NCBI GenBank assembly: GCA_964019695.1
Contig: OZ026525.1
Span: 71,354,260 to 71,418,259 of the forward strand
Source of the DNA: Loripinus fragilis
Taxonomy: Eukaryota > Mollusca > Bivalvia > Lucinida > Lucinidae
Reading direction: 5' to 3'
DNA length: 64,000 nucleotides
In this document: piece by piece, positions 11,708-21,769 of the stretch
Numbering within the stretch: the first letter of the stretch is position 1
How the letters are laid out: the number at the start of each line of letters is the position of its first letter
The notes under the pieces: model-generated
Told to the model about the DNA's origin: nothing
Database searches by the model: none
The model's input: only the letters and a program-made list of their open reading frames with translations
Position numbers and translations under genes: made by a program

Positions 11708-11948
11708 TGAGCTGTGGCTCGAGATTTCCAACAATGTGGTATGTGCGACCAGCAAAACCTCTGATCAGCCTACGCATACGCGCAGTCTGATCAGAGATTC
11801 TGCTAGTCACATGAATATTCTATGACTGCTAAGCTACTGACCGAACATCATTTGGAGCTTCTAGGCTTAAAAGATGGCTGCACAGGCTCGTCTGAGTCTA
11901 CACTTGTCAAAATACCACATTGGTTGAAATCACGCGTCGCGGTTCAAT
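11708..11948. mobile_element. GAGCC-type MITE, copy 1
   Basis: A roughly 240-bp element whose ends are GAGCCGTGACATGAGATTTC-like and its inverse. The interior has an asymmetric palindrome, GATCAGCCTACGCATACGCG with GCAGTCTGATCAGAG, then AGCTACTGACCGAACATCAT and GTCTACACTTGTCAAAAT. At least eight more copies are in this window. No coding capacity. Confidence 0.8.
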
Positions 11949-12014
11949 TATGCTTAGCTGTTTTTGCTAATGTTTACTGAGATAGTTGCTTACTAGGGGC
12001 TGCAAATGCCCGGC

Positions 12015-12205
12015 AGCCCTCCAGATAAGAGTGGGTATTTGAAAATTATTTTCATTATTTCTCATCTTAAACATATGTTGTGGGTACTTAAAAGAACCGT
12101 CTCATTGAGGCGGTTCTTTTGAGCTCCCAAAACACATGTTTAAATTAATAGATAAGAAAATAATCAAAATTTTACGCAAATAAAATTTCCTTATCTGGAC
12201 CTATG
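12015..12205. mobile_element. palindromic MITE (CCAGATAAGG ends), copy 2, inverted
   Basis: Matches 10668-10872 in inverse orientation: CCAGATAAGAGTGGG at the left end, a central AAAAGAACCGTCTCATTGAG hairpin, and TTTCCTTATCTGGACCTATG at the right end. Confidence 0.7.
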
Positions 12206-12248
12206 TAAATTGAATTTTATGGCTCTCCAGATAATGGAAAAAATATAA

Positions 12249-12470
12249 GAGCCACAATGTGGCATTTTTACAAGTGTAGACTCAGGCAAGCCTGTGCAGC
12301 CTATCGTTAAGCTTAAAAACTCCAAATGCTGTTTGGTCAGTAGCTTTACAGTCATATAATACTCAAGCGTCTAGCAAAGGCTCTGATCAGACTGCGCGTA
12401 TGCGCAGGCTGATCTGAGGCTTTGCTGGTCGCACATACCACATTGCTGGAAATCCCATGTCACGGCTCAT
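12249..12470. mobile_element. GAGCC-type MITE, copy 2 (inverse, one end short)
   Basis: The inverse orientation is shown by CAAGTGTAGACTCAG preceding GCTCTGATCAGACTGCGCGT. The right end CATGTCACGGCTCAT is intact. The left terminal repeat lacks about 15 bp. Confidence 0.75.
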
Positions 12471-12994
12471 AAATTGATGGTTGGCATTTTTGTTAAATGT
12501 AGTTAACATTGACCAGAATTATGATGCAGTCGAAAAAAGAAATGTTTTGTTGGAATCTCCATATTATTTGATATTAGCTACTTTTAAAGTACATAAGCGG
12601 CACTGGCGTTATTATAAAAAGATAAATAAATGTCAATACAAGATCATAAACAACACTGGAATTCTTTGAAGAGCAAATATCAATACATCAAATTTTCATT
12701 GTTACAAAATAATATTAACCAATGCATGACAAACAAACCAAATGTCATGTGTGCTAAGGCCGGGCATCTACCCCATCCTGTCTGATCAGTGTCTTCGCCG
12801 GGAGTAACAAGAAACAACAAACCTATTTATTCCATGGTTGCTACTCAGTTCTGATTTGTTTGATGTCCGAAATGACTTGAGCATTCGTTGGGTGCACATC
12901 CACGCGCTTATATTTCGATGAAACTGTATAACGGCCACTCGGGTAAAGCCGGGTAACTTCGGTCATTAGTAAAATTCGGACATACGTTTGCAAT

Positions 12995-13055
12995 CAGTGG
13001 AAATCCAGATGAGACGGCTCCTTATGAGCCATCTCATCAGGATTTTCACTGTTTG
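12995..13055. repeat. short hairpin repeat
   Basis: AGTGGAAATCCAGATGAGAC with GCTCC faces GAGCCATCTCATCAGGATTTTCACT. It belongs to the same class as the hairpins at 15187 and 38657, being a short near-perfect dyad flanked by ordinary sequence. Confidence 0.6.
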
Positions 13056-13293
13056 CTTAGTTAATTTGTTTTTTCATTCCAGTAATTAAAATAAGCAAAC
13101 AAGGTCGCTGTCAGAATTTACCTGATGTCCGACGTAACCTGACTTTACCCTATATAAAATATGCTATAAAATAAACGGTATGGACAGTATCTTATGCTTT
13201 GCTACGGCAACTCTAAACTACACCAACAATTAACTCCACTTTGCCATCTCCAATGAGTTAGCCTCCTTTGTTATCAATCTGCAAAGAAACAAA

Positions 13294-13534
13294 ATTGAGC
13301 CGTGACATGAGATTTCCAACAATGTGGCATTTTGACAAGTGTAGATTCAGACGAGCCTGTGCAGCCTCCTTTTAATTTTAGAAACTCCAAATGATGTTCG
13401 GTCAATAGCTTAACACTCATAGGATATTCAAGCGACTAGCAAATGCTCTGATCAGACTGCGCGTATGCGCAGGCTGGTCTTTGCATTTGCTGGTTGCAAA
13501 TACTACATTGTTGGAAATCTCGTGTCGCGGCTCA
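13294..13534. mobile_element. GAGCC-type MITE, copy 3 (inverse)
   Basis: Ends ATTGAGCCGTGACATGAGAT and TCGTGTCGCGGCTCAT. The central dyad is GATCAGACTGCGCGTATGCG followed by CAGGCTGGTCT. The right half of an 87-codon minus-strand frame lies in it and is not a gene. Confidence 0.8.
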
Positions 13535-13722
13535 TTATTATGATTGTGGTCAGTAGAACTGTGCATTTTATCATTTAGGTATTGTTTGTCTAAATTGACC
13601 CGAGACATATGAATATTCAATGACCTTTTACTCATTCTTCGTGAATCTTCGTAAAAAGTGATCTCTAGATTATTGTACAATTACTTATCTGAATGAAATT
13701 AATCACAATTCCACGATAGCCT

Positions 13723-13800
13723 AGTGGAACCACGATAGACTAGTGGATAGTCGTGTGTTTTTAGCACTCAAAAGACGTGGGTTCGAGTCCAGTAGCATTT
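13723..13800 (+). repeat. tRNA-like sequence
   Basis: GATAGACTAGTGGATAGTCG serves as an A-box-like D arm and GGGTTCGAGTCC as B box, with an anticodon-like CTCAAAA loop between them. A partial duplicate of the 5' part (GATAGCCTAGTGG) lies just upstream. The acceptor stem does not close well, so I read it as a SINE head or pseudogene. Confidence 0.4.
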
Positions 13801-14276
13801 AAATATTTTTTTTCGATTTGCTAGTTTCTTTGTCTTTATTCTTGATTTTGTGCACAACTGGATATATTTATTTGAATTTGGCATGCGTTTATGTAACAAA
13901 TACAGCACCGTGAATAATTTCAATTAGCATACATGTGATTAACTCTTTGCACGCTGAATATTTTTTGAGACTTGTGTTATCATCTGCTGACTTTTGATAA
14001 AAATTTACTTTTTCAAAAAATCTTTCAGGAACACTATCAGAGTGTCAAATGGTCTGTATCCAGTTCAGAACCGACGCTCTGTTTGTACTTAACGGGGTCC
14101 AAACTATTTGCCAAATTTATCAGCTGACAAGGAAAGAGTGTGGAACTTAGGGAATAATGAATACAAAAGCGGCTAATTACAAATGAAAGCTGCAAAGCTC
14201 ATCACAAGATAACGCAAAATATACAAACAGTATTAACTTAAAAAAGAAAACAATTTAACAATTATATATAAAAAAA

Positions 14277-14350
14277 GGTTCCTTCCAAGTTTCGATCCAG
14301 GTATGCTCGATTTGTAAGTAGTCAACTAACCACTAGGCTATCATACCATT
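14277..14350 (-). repeat. tRNA-like sequence
   Basis: On the minus strand GATAGCCTAGTGGTTAGTTG precedes GGATCGAAACTTGG, related to the one at 13723. The stems are imperfect. Confidence 0.4.
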
Positions 14351-14960
14351 TGCATTAACGAAATGACATTATCTTCATATTCTCTGTAAAAGCATGACCA
14401 AGGTCGGAGAACTCCACGAAAACGCACGAATACCACGAAGATTTTGGCGAAAATTAATCAGTCTAAGGTCAATTTTGGCAGACTATATGTGAATTAAGTA
14501 AAGAAACAAATAGGCCTGTCAGTAGTTGATCTGCTACCATTAGGCCAAATGTTTAGTTCTCATAAGATGGCATACCATCAAGGACCTCGGAAAGTCTCCT
14601 ATTCAATATGTCCAAATTTTGAGAGCCTGTGGCTAGAGTAATGCTTAATTGACAACAAATGTTGTGCTCATAACAAACCCTTACATTTAGTGCACCTTGT
14701 GAAATAAAAATATTTGGAAATATTGCATATTAATGCCAGGGCCTTAGGGTTTAGGGGTAGGCGGTATTTTTTGTGAACAAATTTTATTTCGCAGAATATC
14801 CATCTGAATACATGGGACTAAATTTGCAGCATAAAACTTGGGACAAAAGTGATGCGTTTGCATGAAATTATGGTTTATAAGATTACATTGTTTCTTGTAA
14901 ATAAGCATGCTGTCCGTGACTTTTGACTATAACCTGTTAATATCTTACACATAGATTATA
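14351..14960. other. no recognised feature
   Basis: AT-rich sequence without domains, long frames or clear repeats. Confidence 0.35.
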
Positions 14961-15512
14961 TTACTTGATTTTTCGTTTACTGTAAAGGCGGCGCCTCATG
15001 AATGCGTAATTAGGACTAGTCAACCTTAGACATAGGTAACAGCTGAAAAGGAGGCGTGGTTTTATTCAAAAGTAACTGTATCATCTTGTGCCACCACCTC
15101 GGTCATTATTTAGTCCTTAAAACGCAAGCAAAATAACTGCATCTGAAAAATGGCTATTTAACAAAAGCAGGGAGGCAAACACTGTGGACCCAGATCAGAC
15201 TGCTCCTACAGGAGCAGTCTGATCTGGGTCAACACTGTTTATCTATGAGGCTTCAAATAGTTTAGTGGACGACAAAAACATACATTTTGTGATTATGCGC
15301 TTTAAGGGTTGATAAATGTGAGTTCAGTGTGTATACGGTAACGATTTTCATGAAAGGCACGCACGTTTGCGCGGCTCAAAAAGTTTTTTAACGCTTTAGC
15401 AAATTATAAATAAACCTGATTTCCCTTCCTTAGCAGATGAAATAGCCGAACCACGCTCAGATATGAATATTAAAGTTGCCGCCTTTACAGTAAGCGAAAA
15501 GTTAAGCAATAC
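14961..15512. mobile_element. MITE with GCTTACTGTAAAGGCGGC-type ends, copy 1
   Basis: Terminal inverted repeats are about 30 bp, of the type CTTTTCGCTTACTGTAAAGG. The copy at 24326-24794 matches in inverse orientation over most of its length, including TGAACTCACATTTAT-type and TTTCCCTTCCTTAGC-type blocks. A 44-bp perfect palindrome sits near the middle (15187-15230). No coding capacity. Confidence 0.8.
15187..15230. repeat. 44-bp palindrome (GACCCAGATCAGACTGC hairpin)
   Basis: Arms of 21 bp around a 2-bp centre, a perfect inverted repeat. Outside it AACACTGTG and CAACACTGTT extend the symmetry. Related hairpins lie at 17899, 20613, 24608 and 38657. Confidence 0.9.
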
Positions 15513-16073
15513 CTGTTCTGTTTCAGGTTCAATCAGTTGGAAGTGTTTCACTGAGGTGTATCATAACTACATAATGTATAAATGCCATTGTAAATTTAAA
15601 TTAAGCTACAGGTTTGTACAAAATAAGCGACTAATAAGCATTTATAATAAATTTGTTTTGAGCATTTTGACAGCCTTCCTTCCTCTGACCAATCATGTCA
15701 TTTGTATATGATGTGTGTAATGTAAAACTACAACCGTGTGCGAAAGGATTATTTTGTTCTCATGGGGAAAACGCTTAATTATTAATAATTCGAGGGCTGA
15801 ACCTACTATCTTTTTCTTGAAAAGAATTATATTTTCTTTGAAACTTTTCTTTGGCCATTTTTATGGACAATCCTTCATTAAGACTGTCCGAGGTCCTGTC
15901 TCGCTAGACATCGCCATGTTTCTAACGCGTGGCAAAATATGAATCACTTCACAATAGGTAATCACAATCAACAATCACAGAGACAAACCCGGTATTTTGC
16001 ATTAACAACCATGATCAAAACATTCTGAAAAGTAAGAATTACGTCAATCAACATAATGGTTATAATCCATGTA
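15513..16073. other. no recognised feature
   Basis: Two short plus-strand frames (up to 82 codons) show no family signature. Confidence 0.35.
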
Positions 16074-17009
16074 CGAGGGTTAGTCAAAATAACTGAGCCC
16101 TACCTCATAACATTTGAATCAAGTAAAATGGATATATAATTAGATCATATTTCACTGAAGTTATATGTCATCTATTTAATCACCTAATTTATTTCTGTTG
16201 GTAGGCTATTTGTAACGGTTGCTAGGCAACAGAATATGACCTGTTAGAGGGGTGCGTTCACGCTATGATATATCTAATTCTAAGCGTTGCTATGGAAACA
16301 TTAATATTAAAGCATGGCTTTATTCAATGTCGTCTAATATCTTTAACATGTACCTATTCAGCGTCACAGAACAGAAACCAACTAACCCTGAATTAAAGAT
16401 GCTGTGGTAGTTTGATTTCAGAATTTATCAAATTTTAACATGCCTGACGTCCTATAATTTAGCCCACCCACATTCATATTTACACAATTTTAATAGAAAA
16501 CATAAAATATTAGCCTAATAATGCTTTAAGGGTACTGCATTCACAAACCAACCCTCAGACATATTAAGTTCCTTGATTTAAAGTCACAATTTTGTTTCCA
16601 TGGCAACACAATTCTCATGTATTTGAAAATTTGTAGAATTTTGTCATTTTTGTTGCTAGGCAACGCATACAATCAATGTTCACCTATACATAAATGAACT
16701 AAGTGTAATGAAAAGACAATATGATATATGTTATTCAAATAAATGTATAATCATTCCCAAAACCTTTCAAGAACGCAAGCTTTTTAAAGACATGCTGCAT
16801 ATTCCTGGTGGCTGAGATCGTGAACGCATTGATCTGACTGACGATCTTCAGTTGCCTAGCAACCATAATAGAAGCTTCTTTAGGGAAATTCTTCAGGGTC
16901 GAACCATAGATGACATATGATGCCTATAGAAAAATAATCACATTTGTTGTCTACAATACAAAACAAAAATGTTATGAGGTAGGGCTCAGTTATTTTTGAC
17001 TGACCCTCG
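16074..17009. mobile_element. non-autonomous mariner-like element, 936 bp
   Basis: TA flanks each end (16072-16073 and 17010-17011). Inverted ends of about 45 bp start CGAGGGTTAGTCAAAATAAC and continue through CTGAGCCCTACCTCATAAC. CGAGGG ends with a TA target are typical of mariner elements. Only short frames lie inside, so a transposase is absent. The interior repeats the motif GTTGCTAGGCAAC in both orientations. Confidence 0.75.
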
Positions 17010-17898
17010 TATATGGGCGATACACAATGGGGTTAATTGGCAAGACGATGGGGATACACAAGATACGACGGGGCTAAGAAAAAGTATGAATGGGGCTGAT
17101 TTATCCGTATTTTTATTAGAAGTCAATGGGGCTAATCCTGTATTTTACTTGTATTTTTAAGTATTGCTCCAATTTTTTTGCTCTGTTATATATACAACTA
17201 AGATCAGACAAAGTAAAATAAGCACACAGAGAAAAAGAAGTACATTTTGAGTTATGCATGTATGTTCAATTAGCACTGCATGCATATGCACATATCTGTA
17301 GTGCTGATTGAACATGCATGTCCTTCACATTACTGTATGGAATCAACAAAACTGATAAATAGTTAAATAGCTCAAATCCGTAAACTTATTCTTCGATAAA
17401 ACACACCAAGAATGAAAGAACAGACATGCTCAATATGTTGAGCATTTACCTGTGTTTCATTCATTATAATAGGTGTGAACCACTATTGGATGTACAGTTA
17501 AGTTTAGCCCCATTCATACCCATTCTGTACTTTAAGAATTTTAAAAAAATAGCCCCATTGTATTGCGGCCATGTATATTCTACTGCAATCGGAGACGTCA
17601 GAGCATATTTTGATCTTGTTGTAAACTCCGTCAACCAATTTAATCCTGAGCTTGAAATAATTAACACAGTCTTGTTTCAGCCAAGGAGCAATATCACATG
17701 TAGATATTGGGTTTCTACTTTTCCATAGTCAAATTGAACAACATATTATCCCTTTTCTTCATGAATATCCATACTAAGCTCCACCTACTATGAATAATTA
17801 TGTAAATAAACTTTCACGTACGTACATAGAACAAAGATATTACTTTTCAGGTCCACTTGTGGAGGATCATCATTTCATATTTCCATAGCAATTAACGT
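17010..17898. other. no firm feature; candidate last exon of gene 1 inside
   Basis: On the minus strand a TCTCCGATTGCAG acceptor-like site, preceded by a CTGAC branch-point-like string, would place TAG at 17582-17580 as the first codon of a third exon of the gene whose exon 2 ends at 18132. This mirrors gene 2, whose stop also opens exon 3. Weak evidence, offered only as a candidate. Confidence 0.3.
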
Positions 17899-17944
17899 AG
17901 ACCCTGATCTGGCAGCTATAATAAGAGCTGCCTGATCTGGGTCT
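17899..17944. repeat. hairpin related to the 44-bp palindrome
   Basis: AGACCCTGATCTGGCAGCT faces AGCTGCCTGATCTGGGTCT. It shares the GATCTGGGTCT arm with the hairpins at 15187, 20613 and 24608. Confidence 0.75.
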
Positions 17945-18131
17945 GCTCTGTTCGCAAAAGTGTTAGAAGGCACCTCTATGATGTAAAGGGTTTTATAGTT
18001 GAAATCGGAAGGTATATGAACACTCACCAACACAGCGAATGTTAATGCATGAAAAAATATGACCCTTTCTTTATCATGGCTAGTTAATTTTGAAAAAAAA
18101 AAAAAAAAAAACAACTAAAACCCACACTTAC

Positions 18132-18322
18132 CATCAGTTCACGTTTCTTCATCAATTCAATGACGTCATTGGGGCTCTCCAGAGGACTTTTCTTGATATG
18201 CGGTCTTTTATGGGCTTCTTTAAGCATTACATTGATTTTATCTGACATGTCGCCACCCCAAACCTCGCCGGCGTATCTTCCCAGAAATGAAGTTATTGGT
18301 GTCGACTCCACTTCGGATAGTA
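18132..18322 (-). CDS. small secreted cationic protein, gene 1, exon 2
   Basis: I do not recognise the family. The 191-nt minus-strand exon follows a TTTGTAG acceptor (its T-rich tract supplied by an ATT microsatellite) and ends at a strong GTAAGT donor (18131-18126). It starts in phase 1 and ends in phase 0. Joined to exon 1 (24071-24023), the split codon is GTA (Val) and the frame stays open. It encodes 64 residues: an acidic/neutral first half (V-L-S-E-V-E-S, then G-R-Y-A-G-E-V-W-G-G), an amphipathic stretch, and a Lys-rich end with SPLESPNDVIELMK. Exon 2 of gene 2 (46030-46268) has the same phases and the matching motif RPLEKPHDVLEKMK at the same place, which strongly argues that both are real. 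Function is unknown; a secreted effector or matrix role is only a guess. Confidence 0.7.
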
Positions 18323-18327
18323 CTACA

Positions 18328-18372
<45 letters not shown>
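18328..18372. repeat. (AAT)n microsatellite, ~15 units, at a splice acceptor
   Basis: An uninterrupted AAT run. On the minus strand it reads ATT and directly precedes the TTTGTAG acceptor of gene 1 exon 2, so its length could influence splicing. Confidence 0.9.
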
Positions 18373-18385
18373 CTATACACTAAAC

Positions 18386-18528
18386 ACAGGAGCTTACAGT
18401 TCGATCGTTAAATCACCCCTATAACCTCAAAATCAAAAGCTCACAATGTCATTACTGCGTAATGACACCGTGAGCTTTTGGTTTTGAGGCTATATAGGTG
18501 ATATAAGGACCGAACTTCAAGCTCCTGT
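18386..18528. repeat. ~143-bp foldback repeat
   Basis: The outer arm ACAGGAGCTTACAGTTCGAT faces GGACCGAACTTCAAGCTCCT. The inner arm AACCTCAAAATCAAAAGCTC faces GAGCTTTTGGTTTTGAGG. The loop is a few bases at 18455-18458. Confidence 0.85.
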
Positions 18529-19339
18529 GCACTTAAACGACACCTGACTACAGAAAAACAACGTCCATCCTATTTTCAATATGAGGTATAGATCTGATAT
18601 GCCAGTCATCATACAAAACATACAAGTGCAAACTTGCTACAAAATAGCTAATTTCATACCGAGTTTTCCCGACACATTCCGACTAGCTCCAAGCTCTCCC
18701 GGATAGAAAAATCCCTGGCCAATCAACTTCCCAACAACGTGACGTATATTTAAATAAACATTGCAGATACCCAATGTCGACAAGTAAAAACGCGCGAATT
18801 TATTTAGTTTTTGGTTATATTAGGAACTTCTATTGCTAGATTGACTTGATAACTCGATGCCACATTACCAATGATGTTTTGACGAGTTTTTGAGTCATTC
18901 TTCAAATGGTGAAATGTTTACATAAACACCGACTCAGTCAGTAACGTGGCTGTAAGTGGCCCCTTATAACTAATCCTCACTTCGTATGCAATATGCCTAC
19001 AAAACAAAATTTCTTTTGTTGTTTTGATGCTGGCCTCCAGCACATGGCTGCTCGGTCTCGTGGTAACGGAACAAATTTCGATTGGCTGAGGTAGTCATGT
19101 GATATAAGTACATGTGACTTGAGCCCCGATGAAAATTTGGAAAAGTACGGAAGGCCTATGAAATTAGCTATGCAGCAAAAATGATGCACGGCGAAAAACA
19201 TACCTCTACTGATCTCTAATCGCTTTGTGTTAATCTAATTTCACCACAGTATCCTTTGGTTTCGAGCATAAACATTGTCGACATGTGAAAAACAGGTAAG
19301 CAGAGTACTGCTAAAAATTGACTATAGTGTTCGCATATG
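18529..19339. other. intron of gene 1, no recognised feature
   Basis: No long repeats or coding signal beyond a 74-codon frame without features. Confidence 0.35.
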
Positions 19340-19645
19340 CGAGGGTCTGGATTGGGGGGGGGGGTCTGGTATTCACTATTCATTAAAAAAAATTAGCCCA
19401 TTATTCATCTCATTAAAATTTTGGCTTATTCATTAAAATAAGACCAATTATTCATTAACAGTAAGAAAGGTGGCAAAGAAATCTGATTATTTACTATTCA
19501 TTAATTATTTCTTCAATTCATTAAAAAAAAGAGGATTATTCATTAATTTTTAGGCCCTCATTAATCACTATTCATTCTTTTTTGGCTCATTATTCACTAT
19601 TCATTATAAAAAATGGCCATTATTCACTAATCATTATACCCCATC
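19340..19645. repeat. degenerate TTATTCATTAAAA simple repeat
   Basis: Variants of TATTCATTAAAA and CACTATTCATT recur about 15 times after a G-run at 19355-19364. Confidence 0.8.
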
Positions 19646-19903
19646 TAGACCCTCTTATGCGTTTGCGACATAGGAGTTTTAAATAATATTAAACGCTTTA
19701 TATGTAAGCACTCCATTATTATAGCTATGTCTATTTGAATGGTTGACCATAAAACATGTAGCTGAAGAGGTTATATCGTAGGGTGCGTTTGATATGATTC
19801 GTGTTGCTCATTTTTGAAGTTTTGAGAACGCACAGGCTTGTCTGCGCCATTGTTGATCGCAAACATGAAAAACATGATTTCTCGTGACGTGAATATGATA
19901 ATT

Positions 19904-20143
19904 GAGCCGCGGCATGAGATTTCTAACAATTTGACATTTGACAAGTGTAGACTCGGACGAGCCTCTGCAGACTCCTTTTAAGCTTAAAAACTCCAAATGG
20001 AGGCCACTCAGTAGTAGCTTAACAATCATAGAATACTCAAGCGACTTGCAAAGGCTCTGATCAGACTGCGCGTATGCGCAGGCTGGTCTGAGGCTTTGCT
20101 GGTCGCACATACCACATTGTTGGAAATCTCATGCACTGGCTCA
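19904..20143. mobile_element. GAGCC-type MITE, copy 4 (inverse)
   Basis: Ends are GAGCCGCGGCATGAGATTTC and CTCATGCACTGGCTCAT. The centre is GCTCTGATCAGACTGCGCGT. A 100-codon minus-strand frame overlaps it and is spurious. Confidence 0.8.
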
Positions 20144-20528
20144 TATAATATGAACTTTAGTCAATGAGTCAGTAATGTCATATATTAGTTTCACTGATGA
20201 CGTTTAACATTACTTTCAGTTCAAATATATGTGTGGTGATTTTTTTTTTTTAAAAAAATACACGATTTTAAAAGGAAACGGCTGATTATCTGCGCGACTT
20301 TTTTTTATAGGCTCACAGCTAATTTGCGTCGCTGGTAATCCTCCTCAATCGTACAATATAAGGACTGCCACACATAGAAAAAGGGCCAATGAAAAACTAC
20401 GAATGATTTGAAAACTATACTAATAAAACTGTAGTGAAATTGTAGGTATTCTAATTTTAGAGAAACACAGATAAGTAAACCAGAGGAACATAAGGTCCTG
20501 GGACGCTCACCCGATACTGAGATGACCT

Positions 20529-20757
20529 TAACCCTTAACGCGCCAATCACAACACTTGTCGTCTGCTTTCTCATCTGCTGAAATGTTTAAGAAGCCTCAA
20601 AAACAAACAGTTTGGACCCAGATCAGATTGCTCCTGTAGGAGCAGTCGGATCTGGGTCTACAATGTTTGCTTCTAAGCGTATATTCGTCATTAATGAACG
20701 ACATCAGCAGACGATATTTTCAGATATATTTTTTTCTTGGCATTTTAAGGGTTAATG
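20529..20757. repeat. AACCCTTAACGCGCC-ended repeat, hairpin-bearing copy
   Basis: Inverted ends of the type AACCCTTAACGCGCC and inverse (TTTTAAGGGTT). A 49-bp hairpin (20613-20661) of the GACCCAGATCAGA class sits in the middle. A second copy follows in tandem at 20827-21036 without the hairpin. Confidence 0.75.
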
Positions 20758-20826
20758 TAAGGTTTTACAATGTCAAGATCAACCTAAGATCATTATTAGA
20801 ACAAAATTTAAATTTTAGATAATCTT

Positions 20827-21036
20827 AACCCTCAACGCGCCAATCACAACAATTGTCGTCTGCTTTCTCACCTGCTGAAATGTTTAAGAAACCTCTAAAA
20901 CAAACAGTGTGGACAATGTCTACAATGTTTGCTTCTAAGCGTATATTCGTCATTAATGTTAGGCAATTATTTGCAGCAGACGACTTCAGCAGACGATTTT
21001 TTCAGATGTATTTTTTCTTGGCGTTTTAAGGGTTAA
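20827..21036. repeat. same repeat, hairpin-less copy
   Basis: It aligns with 20529-20757 on both sides of the hairpin site (CTGCTGAAATGTTTAAGAA before, CTACAATGTTTGCTTCTAAG after). At 20911-20921 it has only GTGGACAATGT where the first copy has the hairpin. Confidence 0.8.
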
Positions 21037-21769
21037 TGTAAGGTTTTACAATGTCAGGATCAGCCTAGGATCATCATTTGAACAAAATTTGTAAGGCCCA
21101 TATCCCTATTGTTTCATACCAAGACCGAAGATGATTTGCCCATTAGTTCCTCTAAAATTGCATGGAAGAAATTTTGGTCATGTGACATTGACAGTATAGT
21201 CATATTAAGGTTGTCTCATCCAATGAAATTCGACTTCAATTGTCCCTCTGATTTCTAAGAAAGTGTTTACAATCTAATAACAGCTACCTTTGACTGAAGG
21301 TCAAAGATCAATAATGACCTTTGCTGGTTACATATAGTCATTGTCTCATTATGTTGAATGTATTAAGCTAGTAATGTGACGTTGGCTTCACCAGATATCG
21401 AAAAATCATCCTTTCAAGGATTTTCCCATACAAGCACATTCAGAAACACATTTGACCTTGTCGTAAAGTAGATCAAGGTCAGCCTAGAGTCACTAGTCAC
21501 ACACAGATTGTAGAGCCAACATCCACAATGCTACATACCAAAGCACAGGGTCGTTGAATTATTGGTTCTGAAGTAGATAATTTTTTTTAAGTTTTTTTTA
21601 TCTCATGTAGGCATGGCAGTCATTTTCGACATGTATCCTAGACCGCATTGTCTCAGCTAATGGATGCTCCATATGAAATTTGAGTTCAATAGACTCAGTG
21701 ACTACTGAGAAAAGAATGTTTTAATATAATGATGGCACCCCAACATGAAATACCTTGGCGTTTATAGAA
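21037..21769. other. intron of gene 1; diffuse GACCTT/CAAGGTCA repeats only
   Basis: Scattered AAGGTCA and GACCTTG words suggest an old repeat. No frame or domain is recognised. Confidence 0.3.

Noticed and set aside
11708..13534. CRISPR-like array from recurrent palindromic repeats
   Set aside because: Copies are ~240-bp MITEs in both orientations at irregular distances, in eukaryotic DNA; no spacers of regular length.
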